This document shows, piece by piece, positions 51,232 through 59,858 of a DNA stretch of 64,000 nt (the stretch's first letter is position 1; every line of letters starts with the position of its first letter). The notes under the pieces were generated by a model. That model saw only the letters and a program-made list of their open reading frames with translations, made no database searches and was not told the DNA's origin. This stretch comes from Gemmatimonadota bacterium (GTDB lineage: Bacteria > Gemmatimonadota > Gemmatimonadetes > Gemmatimonadales > Gemmatimonadaceae), in the NCBI GenBank assembly GCA_021299375.1, contig JAJTGR010000036.1, positions 27,831 through 91,830 of the forward strand, given 5' to 3'. The position numbers and the translations under genes were made by a program.

Positions 51232-51950
51232 GCCGCCGGACCAGCACCATCCTGTTCGGCGTACTCACCGCCGTGGCCGCGGGTGTGTGTGTGCGGTTGG
51301 GGATCTGGCAGTTGGACCGGCTCGAGCAGCGGCGCGCGCAGAACGCCATCGTGCGGGCGCGAGGCGCGGCGCCGCCGTTGTCGCTCGCCGCGCTGCAGGG
51401 GCAGGACACGTCGGTCACGCACTGGCGCCGAGTCACCGTGCGTGGGGTTGCCGAGTACGATCACGAAATGGTGCACGCCACGCGCATCCAGAATGGCTCG
51501 CCCGGTGTGCACCTGCTCACGCCGGTGCGCCCGCTCGACGGGTCGTGGGGGGATACGGCCATCCTCGTGCTGCGCGGCTATCTCTACGCCGCCGATGGCC
51601 GGACGGTGGACCTGGGCAAGGCGCGGGAGGCGGATACGCTGCAACTTGACGCCCTGCTGATCTCCTTCCCGCCCCCCAAAGCCGGTGCTGCGCGCATGCA
51701 GTCGGGCGCCCGTGCGATGCGCCTGCTCAACCGCGACACCCTCGCCACGCTCACGGGGCGGCCCCTGGCGCCGTTCATCCTGCTGGCGCTCGGTGACACC
51801 ATCATGCTGGACATCACGCGACCCTCACGGGTGCCGCCGCCATCGCTCACCGATGGGCCGCACCTGTCGTATGCGCTGCAGTGGTTCGGGTTCGCGATGG
51901 TGTTCGTGATCGGGTTCGTCGTATTCGCGCGCGGGAAGCGCATCCGGTGA
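51228..51950 (+). CDS. SURF1-family cytochrome oxidase assembly protein
   Basis: A 240-residue protein with the SURF1 layout: N-terminal helix (ILFGVLTAVAAGVCVRLGIWQLDRLEQRRAQNA, with the family's LGxWQLxR motif), a periplasmic beta-domain (VTHWRRVTVRGVAEYDHEMVH, LLTPVRPLDGS, AILVLRGYL), and a C-terminal helix in LSYALQWFGFAMVFVIGFVVFARGK containing the invariant YxxQW motif. It helps haem insertion into subunit I of aa3-type oxidase. No cox gene is in the window and it overlaps glgB by 4 nt (ATGA), which is an odd operon partner. The roughly 195-nt gap downstream to the next gene holds nothing recognisable. Confidence 0.88.
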   Translation: MSRRTSTILFGVLTAVAAGVCVRLGIWQLDRLEQRRAQNAIVRARGAAPPLSLAALQGQDTSVTHWRRVTVRGVAEYDHEMVHATRIQNGSPGVHLLTPVRPLDGSWGDTAILVLRGYLYAADGRTVDLGKAREADTLQLDALLISFPPPKAGAARMQSGARAMRLLNRDTLATLTGRPLAPFILLALGDTIMLDITRPSRVPPPSLTDGPHLSYALQWFGFAMVFVIGFVVFARGKRIR

Positions 51951-52146
51951 TGATGCGCGCCGGTGCCGGGCGCCTCGTGCGCCGGATGCGCGGCCCGTTG
52001 ACGCGGCGGTTGCGCCCGTGTGGTCTGGCGCCATCCCTGCGACCGGCCAGAGCCGGCCCGTGGCGCATCGGAGCGCAGGACTCGGTGCGACGCGGCGTGG
52101 GAGACGCACCACGCGTGTGATGCGCAGGACGCCGCGCCGTCGACCG

Positions 52147-53163
52147 TCAGTCGCCGATACGGTAATACTCCCGGTACCACGCCACGAACCGCGCCACACC
52201 CTCCTCGATCGGCGTCTTCGGCGCAAAGCCCACGTCGTCCACGAGGGCGTCGACGTCCGCATACGTCGCTGGCACGTCGCCCATCTGCAGCGGCAGCATG
52301 TTCTTCTCCGCGGTACGCCCCAGCGCCTGCTCGAGGGTGCCGATGAGATGCATCAGCTCCACCGGATTGTTGTTGCCGATGTTGTAGATGCGATATGGCG
52401 CCCGGCTCGTGGCCGGGTCGGGGCAGTCGGAGTCCCAGTCGGGATTGGGCTGCGCCACGTGGTCGCTGGTGCGGATCACGCCTTCGACGATGTCGTCGAT
52501 GTATGTGAAGTCGCGGCGCATCTTGCCGTGATTGAACACGTCAATCGGCCGCCCCTCGAGGATGGCCTTGGTGAACAGGAACAGCGCCATGTCCGGGCGC
52601 CCCCACGGGCCGTACACCGTGAAGAAGCGCAGCCCCGTGGTGGGCAGGCCATACAGATGGCTGTAGGTGTGCGCCATCAGCTCGTTGGCCTTCTTGGTCG
52701 CGGCATAGAGCGACACCGGATGGTCCACGTTCTGGTGCACCGAGAACGGCATCGCGGTGTTGGCGCCGTACACGCTGGAACTCGACGCGTACGTCAGGTG
52801 CTGCACCCCATGGTGCCGGCACCCCTCGAGGATGTGCAGGAAGCCCACGAGGTTGCTGTCGATGTAGGTGTGCGGGTTCGTGAGCGAGTAGCGCACCCCC
52901 GCCTGCGCGGCGAGGTGGACGACGCGATCGAACCGCTCCGCGCGGAACACGCGCTCCACCCCCTCGCGATCGCCCAGCTCCAGGCGGTGCAGTCGGAAAC
53001 CAGCATGGCCGGCCAGCCGAGCCAGTCGCGCTTCCTTCAGCGTCGGGTCGTAGTAGTCATTGACGTTGTCGAGGCCCACGACCTCGTCGCCGCGGGCGAG
53101 CAGGCGCGCGCTCGTGTGGTAACCAATGAAGCCGGCCGCGCCGGTCACCAGAATCTTTGCCAT
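52147..53163 (-). CDS. NAD-dependent sugar-nucleotide epimerase (UDP-glucuronate 4-epimerase-like)
   Basis: A 338-residue short-chain dehydrogenase of the extended type: [22 protein letters not shown] (GxxGxxG), [102 protein letters not shown] with the YxxxK pair, and [20 protein letters not shown]. These are the signatures of UDP-glucuronate 4-epimerase (CapI/LpsL type), used to make UDP-galacturonate for surface polysaccharide. Start MAKIL; a CATATT hexamer lies six bases upstream. It stands apart from any glycosyltransferase. Confidence 0.9.
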   Translation of the reverse strand: MAKILVTGAAGFIGYHTSARLLARGDEVVGLDNVNDYYDPTLKEARLARLAGHAGFRLHRLELGDREGVERVFRAERFDRVVHLAAQAGVRYSLTNPHTYIDSNLVGFLHILEGCRHHGVQHLTYASSSSVYGANTAMPFSVHQNVDHPVSLYAATKKANELMAHTYSHLYGLPTTGLRFFTVYGPWGRPDMALFLFTKAILEGRPIDVFNHGKMRRDFTYIDDIVEGVIRTSDHVAQPNPDWDSDCPDPATSRAPYRIYNIGNNNPVELMHLIGTLEQALGRTAEKNMLPLQMGDVPATYADVDALVDDVGFAPKTPIEEGVARFVAWYREYYRIGD

Positions 53164-53192
53164 GCGGGGAATATGCGCGACGCGTCGGCGGC

Positions 53193-54119
53193 TCAGGAGG
53201 GCACGCTGGAAGACGCTCGGGCACCCGGGCCCGCCACCGGACGCTGCAGCAGCAGCACCGCCCCCATGATCGCCACGCCGCCCACGATGGTGCCCACACC
53301 GATCGACTGGCCGAGCAGCACCACGCCGAGCAGCGTTGTCCAGAACGGTTCCACGGTGGAGGTGATGGCCGTGCGCACGGGCCCCAGCACCCGCAGCCCC
53401 GCCAGGAAGCCGATGAAGGAGCCTGCGCTCAGCACGCCCTGCAGTACACTCGCCCCAAAGGCCACGACATCGGGAATCGCGAACAAGGTGCCGGTCACGC
53501 CGGCCCACAGGCAGAAAATCGCGCTGCCGCCCACGGCAATCGCCCGCGACACATCGAGCGGATCGCGGGGCCGTTGCAGGTGATCCAGCAGCGGGATGTA
53601 CAGCGCGTAGGCCAGCGCGCCGCCAAGGATCAGCGCCAGCCCGATGGGGTGCAGCGACGCGGCATCGGGCGCGCCCACCATGGCGCCGATGCCACCAAGG
53701 GCAAGCAGCAGCGCCGTGACCCGGATGCGGTCGAGCGGCTCGTGGCCCCGCAGCGCGCCGATGATCGTCACCCAGGCCGGGTACGTGTAGAACAGGAACG
53801 AGGCCGTCGCCGTCGGTAGCCAGCGCAGTGCCGCCAGGGCGAGCGTGGCCACGAGCGCCTGACCGGAGCCCGCCAGAGCCAGCACCTGGGGGGTGAACCA
53901 CGGCGGGATGGCGTCCCGTGGCCGTGCCGGCGGGCGCCACCACGCCACCGCCAGCAGCACCATCGCACTCGCGGCGTAGCGCCACGCCTGAATGCTCTGC
54001 AGTGCCATGCCGCGCTCGGTGGCCACCACCGTGAGCGGCGAAATGCTGCCGAAACAGCACGCACTGATCACGACCGCCAGCGTGCCGCGCAGCAGCGCGG
54101 CGCGCGACGTATCCCTCAC
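53193..54119 (-). CDS. EamA/DMT-family transporter
   Basis: A 308-residue membrane protein with ten predicted helices in two EamA repeats: first repeat [30 protein letters not shown] through [16 protein letters not shown]; second repeat [18 protein letters not shown] through [58 protein letters not shown]. The second repeat's [16 protein letters not shown] is the usual EamA signature. DMT proteins export amino acids or metabolites; the substrate is unknown. The GTG start lies 7 nt after mgtE, suggesting co-transcription. Confidence 0.85.
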   Translation of the reverse strand: MRDTSRAALLRGTLAVVISACCFGSISPLTVVATERGMALQSIQAWRYAASAMVLLAVAWWRPPARPRDAIPPWFTPQVLALAGSGQALVATLALAALRWLPTATASFLFYTYPAWVTIIGALRGHEPLDRIRVTALLLALGGIGAMVGAPDAASLHPIGLALILGGALAYALYIPLLDHLQRPRDPLDVSRAIAVGGSAIFCLWAGVTGTLFAIPDVVAFGASVLQGVLSAGSFIGFLAGLRVLGPVRTAITSTVEPFWTTLLGVVLLGQSIGVGTIVGGVAIMGAVLLLQRPVAGPGARASSSVPS

Positions 54120-54126
54120 GCGCCGC

Positions 54127-55539
54127 TCACAGCAATGTGCCGCGCAGCAGCAGGTAGGCGACGCTGAAGTAGATGCTGATGGCCGACACATCCACCAGCG
54201 TGGCGACGAATGGCGCCGATGCACTGGCCGGATCGAACCCCACCCGCTTGAGCAGGAAGGGCAGCATCGAGCCGGTCAGCGACCCGATCGTCACGATCGC
54301 CACCAGCGTGAGGCCCACCGTGAACGCCAGCAACGTGTGATGGGGCCCGTAGTCGTACAAGCCGAGCACGGCCCACGCCGAAATGCGCAGTGCCGCCAGC
54401 GTACCCAGCATGATGCCCAGAATCAGGCCCGCCGGAAGCTCGCGCTGCACGACACGCCACCAGTCGCCCAGCGACACCTCGCCGAGAGCCATCGCCCGGA
54501 TGATCAGCGAGGTCGCCTGTGATCCGGAATTGCCGCCGGAACTCATGATGAGCGGAATGAACTGCGCCAACAGGATCACGCGCCCCAAGTCGTCCTCGTA
54601 CCGCGCCATCACCGAGGCCGTGAGCATCTCGCTCACGGCGAGCACGGCCAGCCAGCCGCCGCGCTTGCGCACGTTCTGCCAGAGCGAGATCTGCATGTAG
54701 GGCTCCTCGAGCGCCTCCATGCCGCCGAACTTCTGCGCGTCCTCGGTCTGCTCTTCCTGGATGACGTCGATGACGTCGTCGACCGTGACGACGCCGAGCA
54801 GTCGGCGGTTGGCATCCACCACCGGGAGCGCCACGAGGTCGTAATTGGACGTGACCTGCGACACCTCCTCCTGCGGGGTATCCGGCGAGACGCTCACCAC
54901 CTCGCTCCACGCGTGCTCGCTGATCCGCGACCCTTCGGGCGCCGCCAGCAGCTCGCGCAGCGACAGCACCCCGCGCAACCGGCCGTTCGCGTCCACCGTG
55001 TAGATGGTGTACATCGCCTCGCGGCGACCAGCCTTGGCCATGGCCCGCACGGCGCGCAATGACTCCTCGACCGTGAGGGTCTCTTCCACCGCCACGAACT
55101 CGGTGGTCATCAGGCCGCCGGCGGTGTACGGGTCGTACTGCAGGAGCCGCTCGGTCTCGGCTTTCTCCGCCGGCTCGAGCTCCTGCAGGATCTCGTCCGC
55201 CGTCTCCTCGTCGAGTTCGTCGAGCGCGTCGGCGCGCTCGTCGGGCGTCATTTCGGCGACGATCTCGGCCGCCTCCTGCGCCGTGAACTCCTCGAGCACC
55301 TGCGTCCGCAATTCCTCGTCGAGGTACTCCAGCACCTCGGCGGCGCGCTCCCGCGGCAGCGCGGTCAGGAACGCCCGCACCTGCTCTTCCGGCAGTGCCT
55401 CCGCCACGTCGGCGAGGTCGGCCGGGTGCATCTCTTCCGTCTGCGGGCCGATGCTCTCCGGATGCTCCTCGAGCAGCTCGAGCAGATCCGGCACGATCAG
55501 CGCCGCAAGCGGCCGGTCTTTGTTGGAGCGAGGGGGCAT
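54127..55539 (-). CDS. mgtE: MgtE-family Mg2+ transporter
   Basis: A 470-residue MgtE: the N-terminal acidic superhelical domain (HPADLADVAEALPEEQVRAFLTALPRERAAEVLEYLDEELRTQVLEEF, TPDERADALDELDEE), two CBS domains (about 135-265; YTAGGLMTTEFVAVEETLTVEESL and DLVALPVVDANRRLLGVVTVDDVIDVI), then the five-helix pore (LAQFIPLIMSSGGNSGSQATSLIIRAMALGEVS), ending with LVDVSAISIYFSVAYLLLR. The N and CBS domains sense cytosolic Mg2+ and gate the channel. No M-box or other riboswitch is recognisable in the 84 nt upstream. Confidence 0.95.
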   Translation of the reverse strand: MPPRSNKDRPLAALIVPDLLELLEEHPESIGPQTEEMHPADLADVAEALPEEQVRAFLTALPRERAAEVLEYLDEELRTQVLEEFTAQEAAEIVAEMTPDERADALDELDEETADEILQELEPAEKAETERLLQYDPYTAGGLMTTEFVAVEETLTVEESLRAVRAMAKAGRREAMYTIYTVDANGRLRGVLSLRELLAAPEGSRISEHAWSEVVSVSPDTPQEEVSQVTSNYDLVALPVVDANRRLLGVVTVDDVIDVIQEEQTEDAQKFGGMEALEEPYMQISLWQNVRKRGGWLAVLAVSEMLTASVMARYEDDLGRVILLAQFIPLIMSSGGNSGSQATSLIIRAMALGEVSLGDWWRVVQRELPAGLILGIMLGTLAALRISAWAVLGLYDYGPHHTLLAFTVGLTLVAIVTIGSLTGSMLPFLLKRVGFDPASASAPFVATLVDVSAISIYFSVAYLLLRGTLL

Positions 55540-55623
55540 CGGCGACGGGGCGGCGGTCCAGCGCGCAACTTAGTGCGACGCCCCACCCCCGCAAAGCGAA
55601 GCCGCCCGTCCCCTGAGGGGCCG

Positions 55624-55863
55624 TCAGACGATCGGCAGCGATCCCCTGTCCGTCCGAATCTCCTGGACTCGCACCCCCGCGTACCCCAGCGCCTCCTCGA
55701 GCAGGGCGGGCGCAATCTCGGCGTCGGCGTCGAGCACCGCTCCCCGCATGGAGACGTCGGCCCCCACGACCCCGGGCACCCCGGCCAGCGCCGTCCGGAC
55801 GGCCCGGACCGCGTGTACGGAAAGCAGCCCCTCGAGCTGCACGTGGATGCGGTGGCGTGGCAT
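55624..55863 (-). CDS. Small HMA-like protein without the metal-binding CxxC
   Basis: A 79-residue protein with a ferredoxin-like beta-alpha-beta pattern typical of heavy-metal-associated domains: HRIHVQLEGLLSVHAVRAVRTALAGVPGVVGADVSMRGAVLDADAEIAPALLEEALGYAGVRVQEI. The loop that normally carries CxxC reads LLSVHAV, so it cannot bind Cu+ in the normal way. GGAAAG directly precedes the ATG. It is divergent from the dehydrogenase gene (72 nt apart) and lies downstream of no recognised metal transporter, so its partner is unknown. Confidence 0.65.
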   Translation of the reverse strand: MPRHRIHVQLEGLLSVHAVRAVRTALAGVPGVVGADVSMRGAVLDADAEIAPALLEEALGYAGVRVQEIRTDRGSLPIV

Positions 55864-55935
55864 CTTTCCAATCTCGACCGCGAGCCCTCGCCCTTCAACG
55901 GGGGCGATCTGGCCGATGCCCTTCACCCGTCCTGT

Positions 55936-56850
55936 ATGCCTCGCGTTGCCTTTCTCGGTTTGGGTGCCATCGGAACGCCGATGGCGCGCCATCTCGTGCG
56001 CCCGGAGTTCGACCTTGCCGTCTGGAATCGCACGGGCAGCAAGGCGGCGGCCTTTGCCACCGCCACCGGCGCCCGCTACGCCGCCACCCCCGCGGAGGCG
56101 GCGCGTGATCGTGAGGTCGTCGTGACCTGCCTGCCGGTGTCCCGCGACGTGGAGGCACTGCTGGGCGGGCCGGACGGGCTGCTGGCCACCCTCCCGGAGG
56201 GCGCGGTGCTCGTCGACTGCACCTCCGGCGATGCGGCGACGTCGCGGCGCATCGCGGCCCGCCTCGCCGAACGCGGCATCGGCTTCCTCGATGCGCCGGT
56301 GTCTGGCGGCGTCATCGGGGCGGAGCAGGGGACCCTCACCGTCATGATCGGGGGCGACGCGGCCACGCTCGACCGGGTGCGCCCCGTGCTGGCGAACTTC
56401 GGCCAGCGACTCGTGCACTGCGGCGCCGTGGGCGCCGGCGACGCGCTCAAGGCGGTGAATAACGCGCTGCTGGCCATGCACATCTGGGGTACCGCCGAAG
56501 GGCTGGTGGCCCTCGAGAAGGCCGGGGTGAAGGCCGAAGTGGCCCTCGCGGTCATCAACGCCTCCAGTGGCCGCTCCAATGCCAGTATGAACCTGTTCCC
56601 CGAGCGCGTCGTCACGCGCGCCTTCCCACGGACCTTCCGTCTCGCCCTGCTCGACAAGGACGTCGGCATCGCCGCCGAGCTCGCTCGCGAGCAGCAGATC
56701 GTTGCCCCGCTGCTCCAGCTCACCTCCGAACTGTTCCGCCTGGCCCACCGTGAGCTCGGCGAGGTCGCCGATCACGTCGAGGCCGTCCAGATGGTCGAAC
56801 GGCTGGGCGGGGCCCTCATCGGCGGCACGACCGCACCGGAGCAGGCATGA
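55936..56850 (+). CDS. 3-hydroxyisobutyrate dehydrogenase-like (beta-hydroxyacid dehydrogenase)
   Basis: A 304-residue enzyme of the 3-hydroxyacid dehydrogenase family: NAD(P)-binding FLGLGAIGTPMARHL (GLGxxG), VVVTCLPVSRDVEALL, the substrate motif DAPVSGGVIGAEQGTLTVMIGG, and the catalytic lysine in GAGDALKAVNNALLAMHIWGTAEGLVALEKAG. Members reduce or oxidise 3-hydroxyisobutyrate, tartronate semialdehyde, glyoxylate or succinic semialdehyde. The stop overlaps the next start (ATGA), linking it to a class V aminotransferase. Together with the downstream lipoprotein and thioesterase genes it may form one operon. Confidence 0.9.
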   Translation: MPRVAFLGLGAIGTPMARHLVRPEFDLAVWNRTGSKAAAFATATGARYAATPAEAARDREVVVTCLPVSRDVEALLGGPDGLLATLPEGAVLVDCTSGDAATSRRIAARLAERGIGFLDAPVSGGVIGAEQGTLTVMIGGDAATLDRVRPVLANFGQRLVHCGAVGAGDALKAVNNALLAMHIWGTAEGLVALEKAGVKAEVALAVINASSGRSNASMNLFPERVVTRAFPRTFRLALLDKDVGIAAELAREQQIVAPLLQLTSELFRLAHRELGEVADHVEAVQMVERLGGALIGGTTAPEQA

Positions 56851-58112
56851 CCGGGCGACTTGACCCCGCGCCGACGGATACGATCGCCAGCCTCGACGCC
56901 ATCCGCGCGCAGTTCCCGGCGTTGGCACGCCGCGAGGGCGACCAGACGGTGGCCTACTTCGACGGTCCCGGCGGCACGCAGGTGCCGCGCTCCGTCGCCG
57001 AGGCCATGGTGTACTACCTGCTGCACCACAATGCCAATACGCACTGGGCCTACCCCACGAGCGTGGAGACCGACGCGCTGCTGGGGCAGGCGCGCGAGAC
57101 GCTCGCCGACTTCCTCGGTGCCACCGCGGGCGAGATCGCATTCGGCGCCAACATGACCACCCTGCTCTTCCACATTGCGCGGGCCATCGGGCGGAGGCTG
57201 CAGCCGGGCGATGAGATCATCGTCACCGAGCTCGATCACCACGCCAATGTGGCCCCCTGGCAGGCGCTGGCGAAAGAACGCGGCGCGGTGCTCAAGTGGC
57301 TGCCGCTCGACCGCTCCACGTTCCGACACGAGGACGGCGCCCTCGCGCGCCTGCTCTCGCCGCGGACACGAGTGGTGGCGATCGGTGCCGCGTCCAACAT
57401 CCTGGGTACCATCAGCGACGTGGCGACCCTGGTGGCAGAGGCGCGGGCGATCGGCGCCCTCACCGTGGTCGATGCGGTGCACTACGCGCCCCACGCCCTG
57501 GTCGACGTGCAGGCGTTCGGCGCCGACTTCGTACTCTGCAGCGCCTACAAGTTCTACGGCCCGCACGTCGGCGTGGTGTACGGCCGCGCCGAGGTCACGG
57601 CGGCGCTCGACCTGCCACGACTCGAACCGGCGCCGGACTGGGTTCCCGAGTGCCTCGAGACCGGTACGCAGAACCACGAAGGCATCATCGGGGCCGCGGC
57701 GGCGGTCGAGTTCCTCGCGTCCATCTCCGGCGATGCCACGTCGTCGCGCCGCGAGCGACTTGGTCACGTCATGCACGGCCTGCATGCGCGCGCCGAGCAG
57801 CTGTTCACCCAGCTGTGGGACGGCCTGCGCGGCATCGATGGCGTGACGCTGTTCGGACCGCCCCCCGGTACGCCGCGCACACCCACGGTGTCGTTTCACG
57901 TGCGCGGCCATCCGTCGGAAGCGGTGGCGCGCTTCCTCGCACCACGCGGCGTCTACGTGTCGCACGGTGACTTCTACGCCACGACCGTGGCCCGCAAGCT
58001 CGGCTACGCCGAGGAAGGGTTCGTGCGCGCTGGCTGCGCCTGCTACTCCGATGCGGACGAAGTCGCCCGATTGGTGAGCGGCGTGCGCGACCTCGTACGC
58101 GGGTCGGCCTGA
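56847..58112 (+). CDS. Class V aminotransferase / cysteine desulfurase-like protein
   Basis: A 421-residue PLP enzyme: ARREGDQTVAYFDGPGGTQVPRSVAEAM, THWAYPTSVETDALLGQARETLADFLGA, GANMTTLLFHIARAIGR, ITVTEL-type segment EIIVTELDHHANVAPWQALAKERG, VVAIGAASNILGTISDV, DAVHYAPHALVDVQAFGADFVLCSAYKFYGPHVGVVYG with the catalytic lysine, and ECLETGTQNHEGIIG. The pattern fits the cysteine-desulfurase-like subgroup annotated as NifS/CsdA-related; the exact substrate is unknown. No Fe-S cluster assembly gene is next to it. Coupled to the upstream dehydrogenase by a 4-nt overlap. Confidence 0.88.
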   Translation: MTGRLDPAPTDTIASLDAIRAQFPALARREGDQTVAYFDGPGGTQVPRSVAEAMVYYLLHHNANTHWAYPTSVETDALLGQARETLADFLGATAGEIAFGANMTTLLFHIARAIGRRLQPGDEIIVTELDHHANVAPWQALAKERGAVLKWLPLDRSTFRHEDGALARLLSPRTRVVAIGAASNILGTISDVATLVAEARAIGALTVVDAVHYAPHALVDVQAFGADFVLCSAYKFYGPHVGVVYGRAEVTAALDLPRLEPAPDWVPECLETGTQNHEGIIGAAAAVEFLASISGDATSSRRERLGHVMHGLHARAEQLFTQLWDGLRGIDGVTLFGPPPGTPRTPTVSFHVRGHPSEAVARFLAPRGVYVSHGDFYATTVARKLGYAEEGFVRAGCACYSDADEVARLVSGVRDLVRGSA

Positions 58113-59345
58113 GTGCGCGCACGAGTGGCACCGGCAGCATGGCTCGCCGCAGCGGCGTTGGTGGGCGCCCTCGTGGCGTGCGCCGATCGTGAGGTGTCCA
58201 CGCCGGCACTGCCGGCGGCCGAGTTCCTGTTCGCCGCCGGTGATTCCACGTACTGGGTGCGCAGCGGGGGGGATGGGATGCGGGTGCGCAGCGCGCCGAT
58301 CCTGCTCACGCAGGTCGATGGCGGCCTGGTCGAGATCTTCCTCACCGACGACGGCGCCGAGTATCCCGACGCATCGTTCGCCACCGTCCGCCTGTGGTCG
58401 CGCGCCTTGCCGTCGCCAGACTCCACGCTGCTCTTCGCCGACAGCACCGTGTTGCGCGAGCTGGCCGCGTGGCGGCGCGCCCACCCCCGGGAACCCGAGG
58501 TGGATCCGCTCGACGAGGAGACGCCGGAGGATCCACGCACGGTGGTGCAGGACGAGATCGAGATCCTCGACGTGCACGGGCCCTATCTCACCTTCGAGCA
58601 CCTGCTGAACGCCGACATCGACGGGGGGCCGGAGCATACGCACTTCGGGCGACGGTACGTGATCGACGTGCGCAGCGGCGCGCGCATGCAGGTCGCGGAC
58701 CTGCTCGGCGCGCAGGAAGCGCCACGCGTGCTCGCCGCCGCGCGCGCATCCCTGGCACAACTCACCGACTCCATCACGAAGGCCGGCGCGGCCGGTGATG
58801 AACGCGCCGCAGCGGCGGTCGAAACGCTGGCCAGCTTCCGCTTCGACTCGGCCAGTTTCGGACTCACCGACCTCGCGCGGGCGCCGGCCCTCGCGTTCAT
58901 GGTGCCGGGCAATGGCGCCGACGGCGAGGCCCTGGCGCTGCACCTGCCGCCGATTGCGGTCGCCCCCCCGGCGTGGTGGGCGGCCGTGCAGGCCACGTTG
59001 CCCGAATGGAGTGCCGACTCGTCGCGCGTGCGGTGGATCCGCGAGCGCTACGAGGTGGCCGCGCGGCCCTCGGCCGATGGTGATGCGCTCGCGCTGTCGC
59101 TCAGCGGTCCGGCTGGCACCGACCGGCGCGAGTGGCCGGTGGCCACCGTGGCGGCGCCCGCCTACCAACTCATATCCCTCGAATCGCCACCCCTGGACAG
59201 CGCCGCCCGTCGTGCCCTGTCGCGGGCATTCGATGTATCCACCGCCCTCGATGGCCTCATGCAGCGCGCCAGCGCGCCGCGCCGCAGTCACGCGTTCCCG
59301 CGCGTCCTCCCGGTGCGTCGCACCGGAGATCCCCTACCGGAATGA
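58113..59345 (+). CDS. Hypothetical lipoprotein
   Basis: A 410-residue protein with a clear lipoprotein signal: APAAWLAAAALVGALVAC ends in a lipobox Cys. The mature protein begins with a beta-rich segment (FLFAAGDSTYWVRSGGDGMRVRSAP), contains an EHTHFGRRYVIDVRSGARM motif and a helix that resembles RsiV/DUF3298 periplasmic domains (FLTxDLL-like AQVADLLGAQEAPRVLAAA). No catalytic motif is obvious. GTG start directly follows the aminotransferase stop. A function cannot be assigned; it is probably anchored in the outer membrane. Confidence 0.7.
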   Translation: MRARVAPAAWLAAAALVGALVACADREVSTPALPAAEFLFAAGDSTYWVRSGGDGMRVRSAPILLTQVDGGLVEIFLTDDGAEYPDASFATVRLWSRALPSPDSTLLFADSTVLRELAAWRRAHPREPEVDPLDEETPEDPRTVVQDEIEILDVHGPYLTFEHLLNADIDGGPEHTHFGRRYVIDVRSGARMQVADLLGAQEAPRVLAAARASLAQLTDSITKAGAAGDERAAAAVETLASFRFDSASFGLTDLARAPALAFMVPGNGADGEALALHLPPIAVAPPAWWAAVQATLPEWSADSSRVRWIRERYEVAARPSADGDALALSLSGPAGTDRREWPVATVAAPAYQLISLESPPLDSAARRALSRAFDVSTALDGLMQRASAPRRSHAFPRVLPVRRTGDPLPE

Positions 59346-59848
59346 CCGATCGTACGCCCCGCCCCGTGTCCGCCTCGCAGCATGAAACGAGTGAGCTCAT
59401 CATGCCGCACGACGCCAACATCCTGGGTCATGCGTTTGGCGGCGCGATCATGGCCATGGTGGACAAGGCCGCGGCGGTGGCCGCCTTCCGCCATGCGCGC
59501 ACCGCGTGCGTCACGGCCTCCATCGATCGCGTCGATTTTCGCGAGCCCATCCATGTCGGCGACCTGGTGACCTGCAAGGCGTCGGTCAACTTTGTCGGGA
59601 CCACGTCCATGGAAGTGGGGGTGCGCGTGGAGGCCGAGGACCTCATCAATGGGGCGCGCCGCCACACCAACACCTGCTACCTCACCTTCGTGGCCATCGA
59701 TCGCAACGGCCGCCCGGTGCCGATCGCAAAGGTCCTGCCGGAGACCGACGGGCAGCAGCGCCGGTACGAGGCAGCGCAGGCCCGTCGTCGGCGTCGGCTC
59801 GAGGAGCGGCAGGAGGAGGGCAAGGACGAGGAGCGCGTCGACGCCTAG
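59342..59848 (+). CDS. Acyl-CoA thioesterase (hotdog fold, YciA/ACOT type)
   Basis: A 168-residue hotdog protein: SELIMPHDANILGHAFGGAIMAMVDKAAAVAAFRHARTACVTASIDRVDFREPIHVGDLVTCKASVNFVGTTSMEVGVRVEAEDLINGARRHTNTCYLTFVAID. The NxxGxxFGGxIMxxxD motif and the FxxPxxxGD motif are diagnostic for acyl-CoA thioesterases of this branch. It hydrolyses fatty acyl-CoA or related thioesters. The C-terminus is a charged tail (RRRRRLEERQEEGKDEE). Coupled to the lipoprotein gene by a 4-nt overlap. Confidence 0.92.
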   Translation: MTDRTPRPVSASQHETSELIMPHDANILGHAFGGAIMAMVDKAAAVAAFRHARTACVTASIDRVDFREPIHVGDLVTCKASVNFVGTTSMEVGVRVEAEDLINGARRHTNTCYLTFVAIDRNGRPVPIAKVLPETDGQQRRYEAAQARRRRRLEERQEEGKDEERVDA

Positions 59849-59858
59849 ATTGCGCGCG

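Noticed and set aside
55540..55623. Mg2+ riboswitch (M-box) upstream of mgtE
   Set aside because: Only a short gap with one small hairpin (CCCCTGAGGGG) belonging to the end of the HMA-like gene; no M-box consensus seen.
56772..59291. 839-codon minus-strand frame
   Set aside because: Antisense to the aminotransferase and lipoprotein genes, both with convincing features; no domain recognised.
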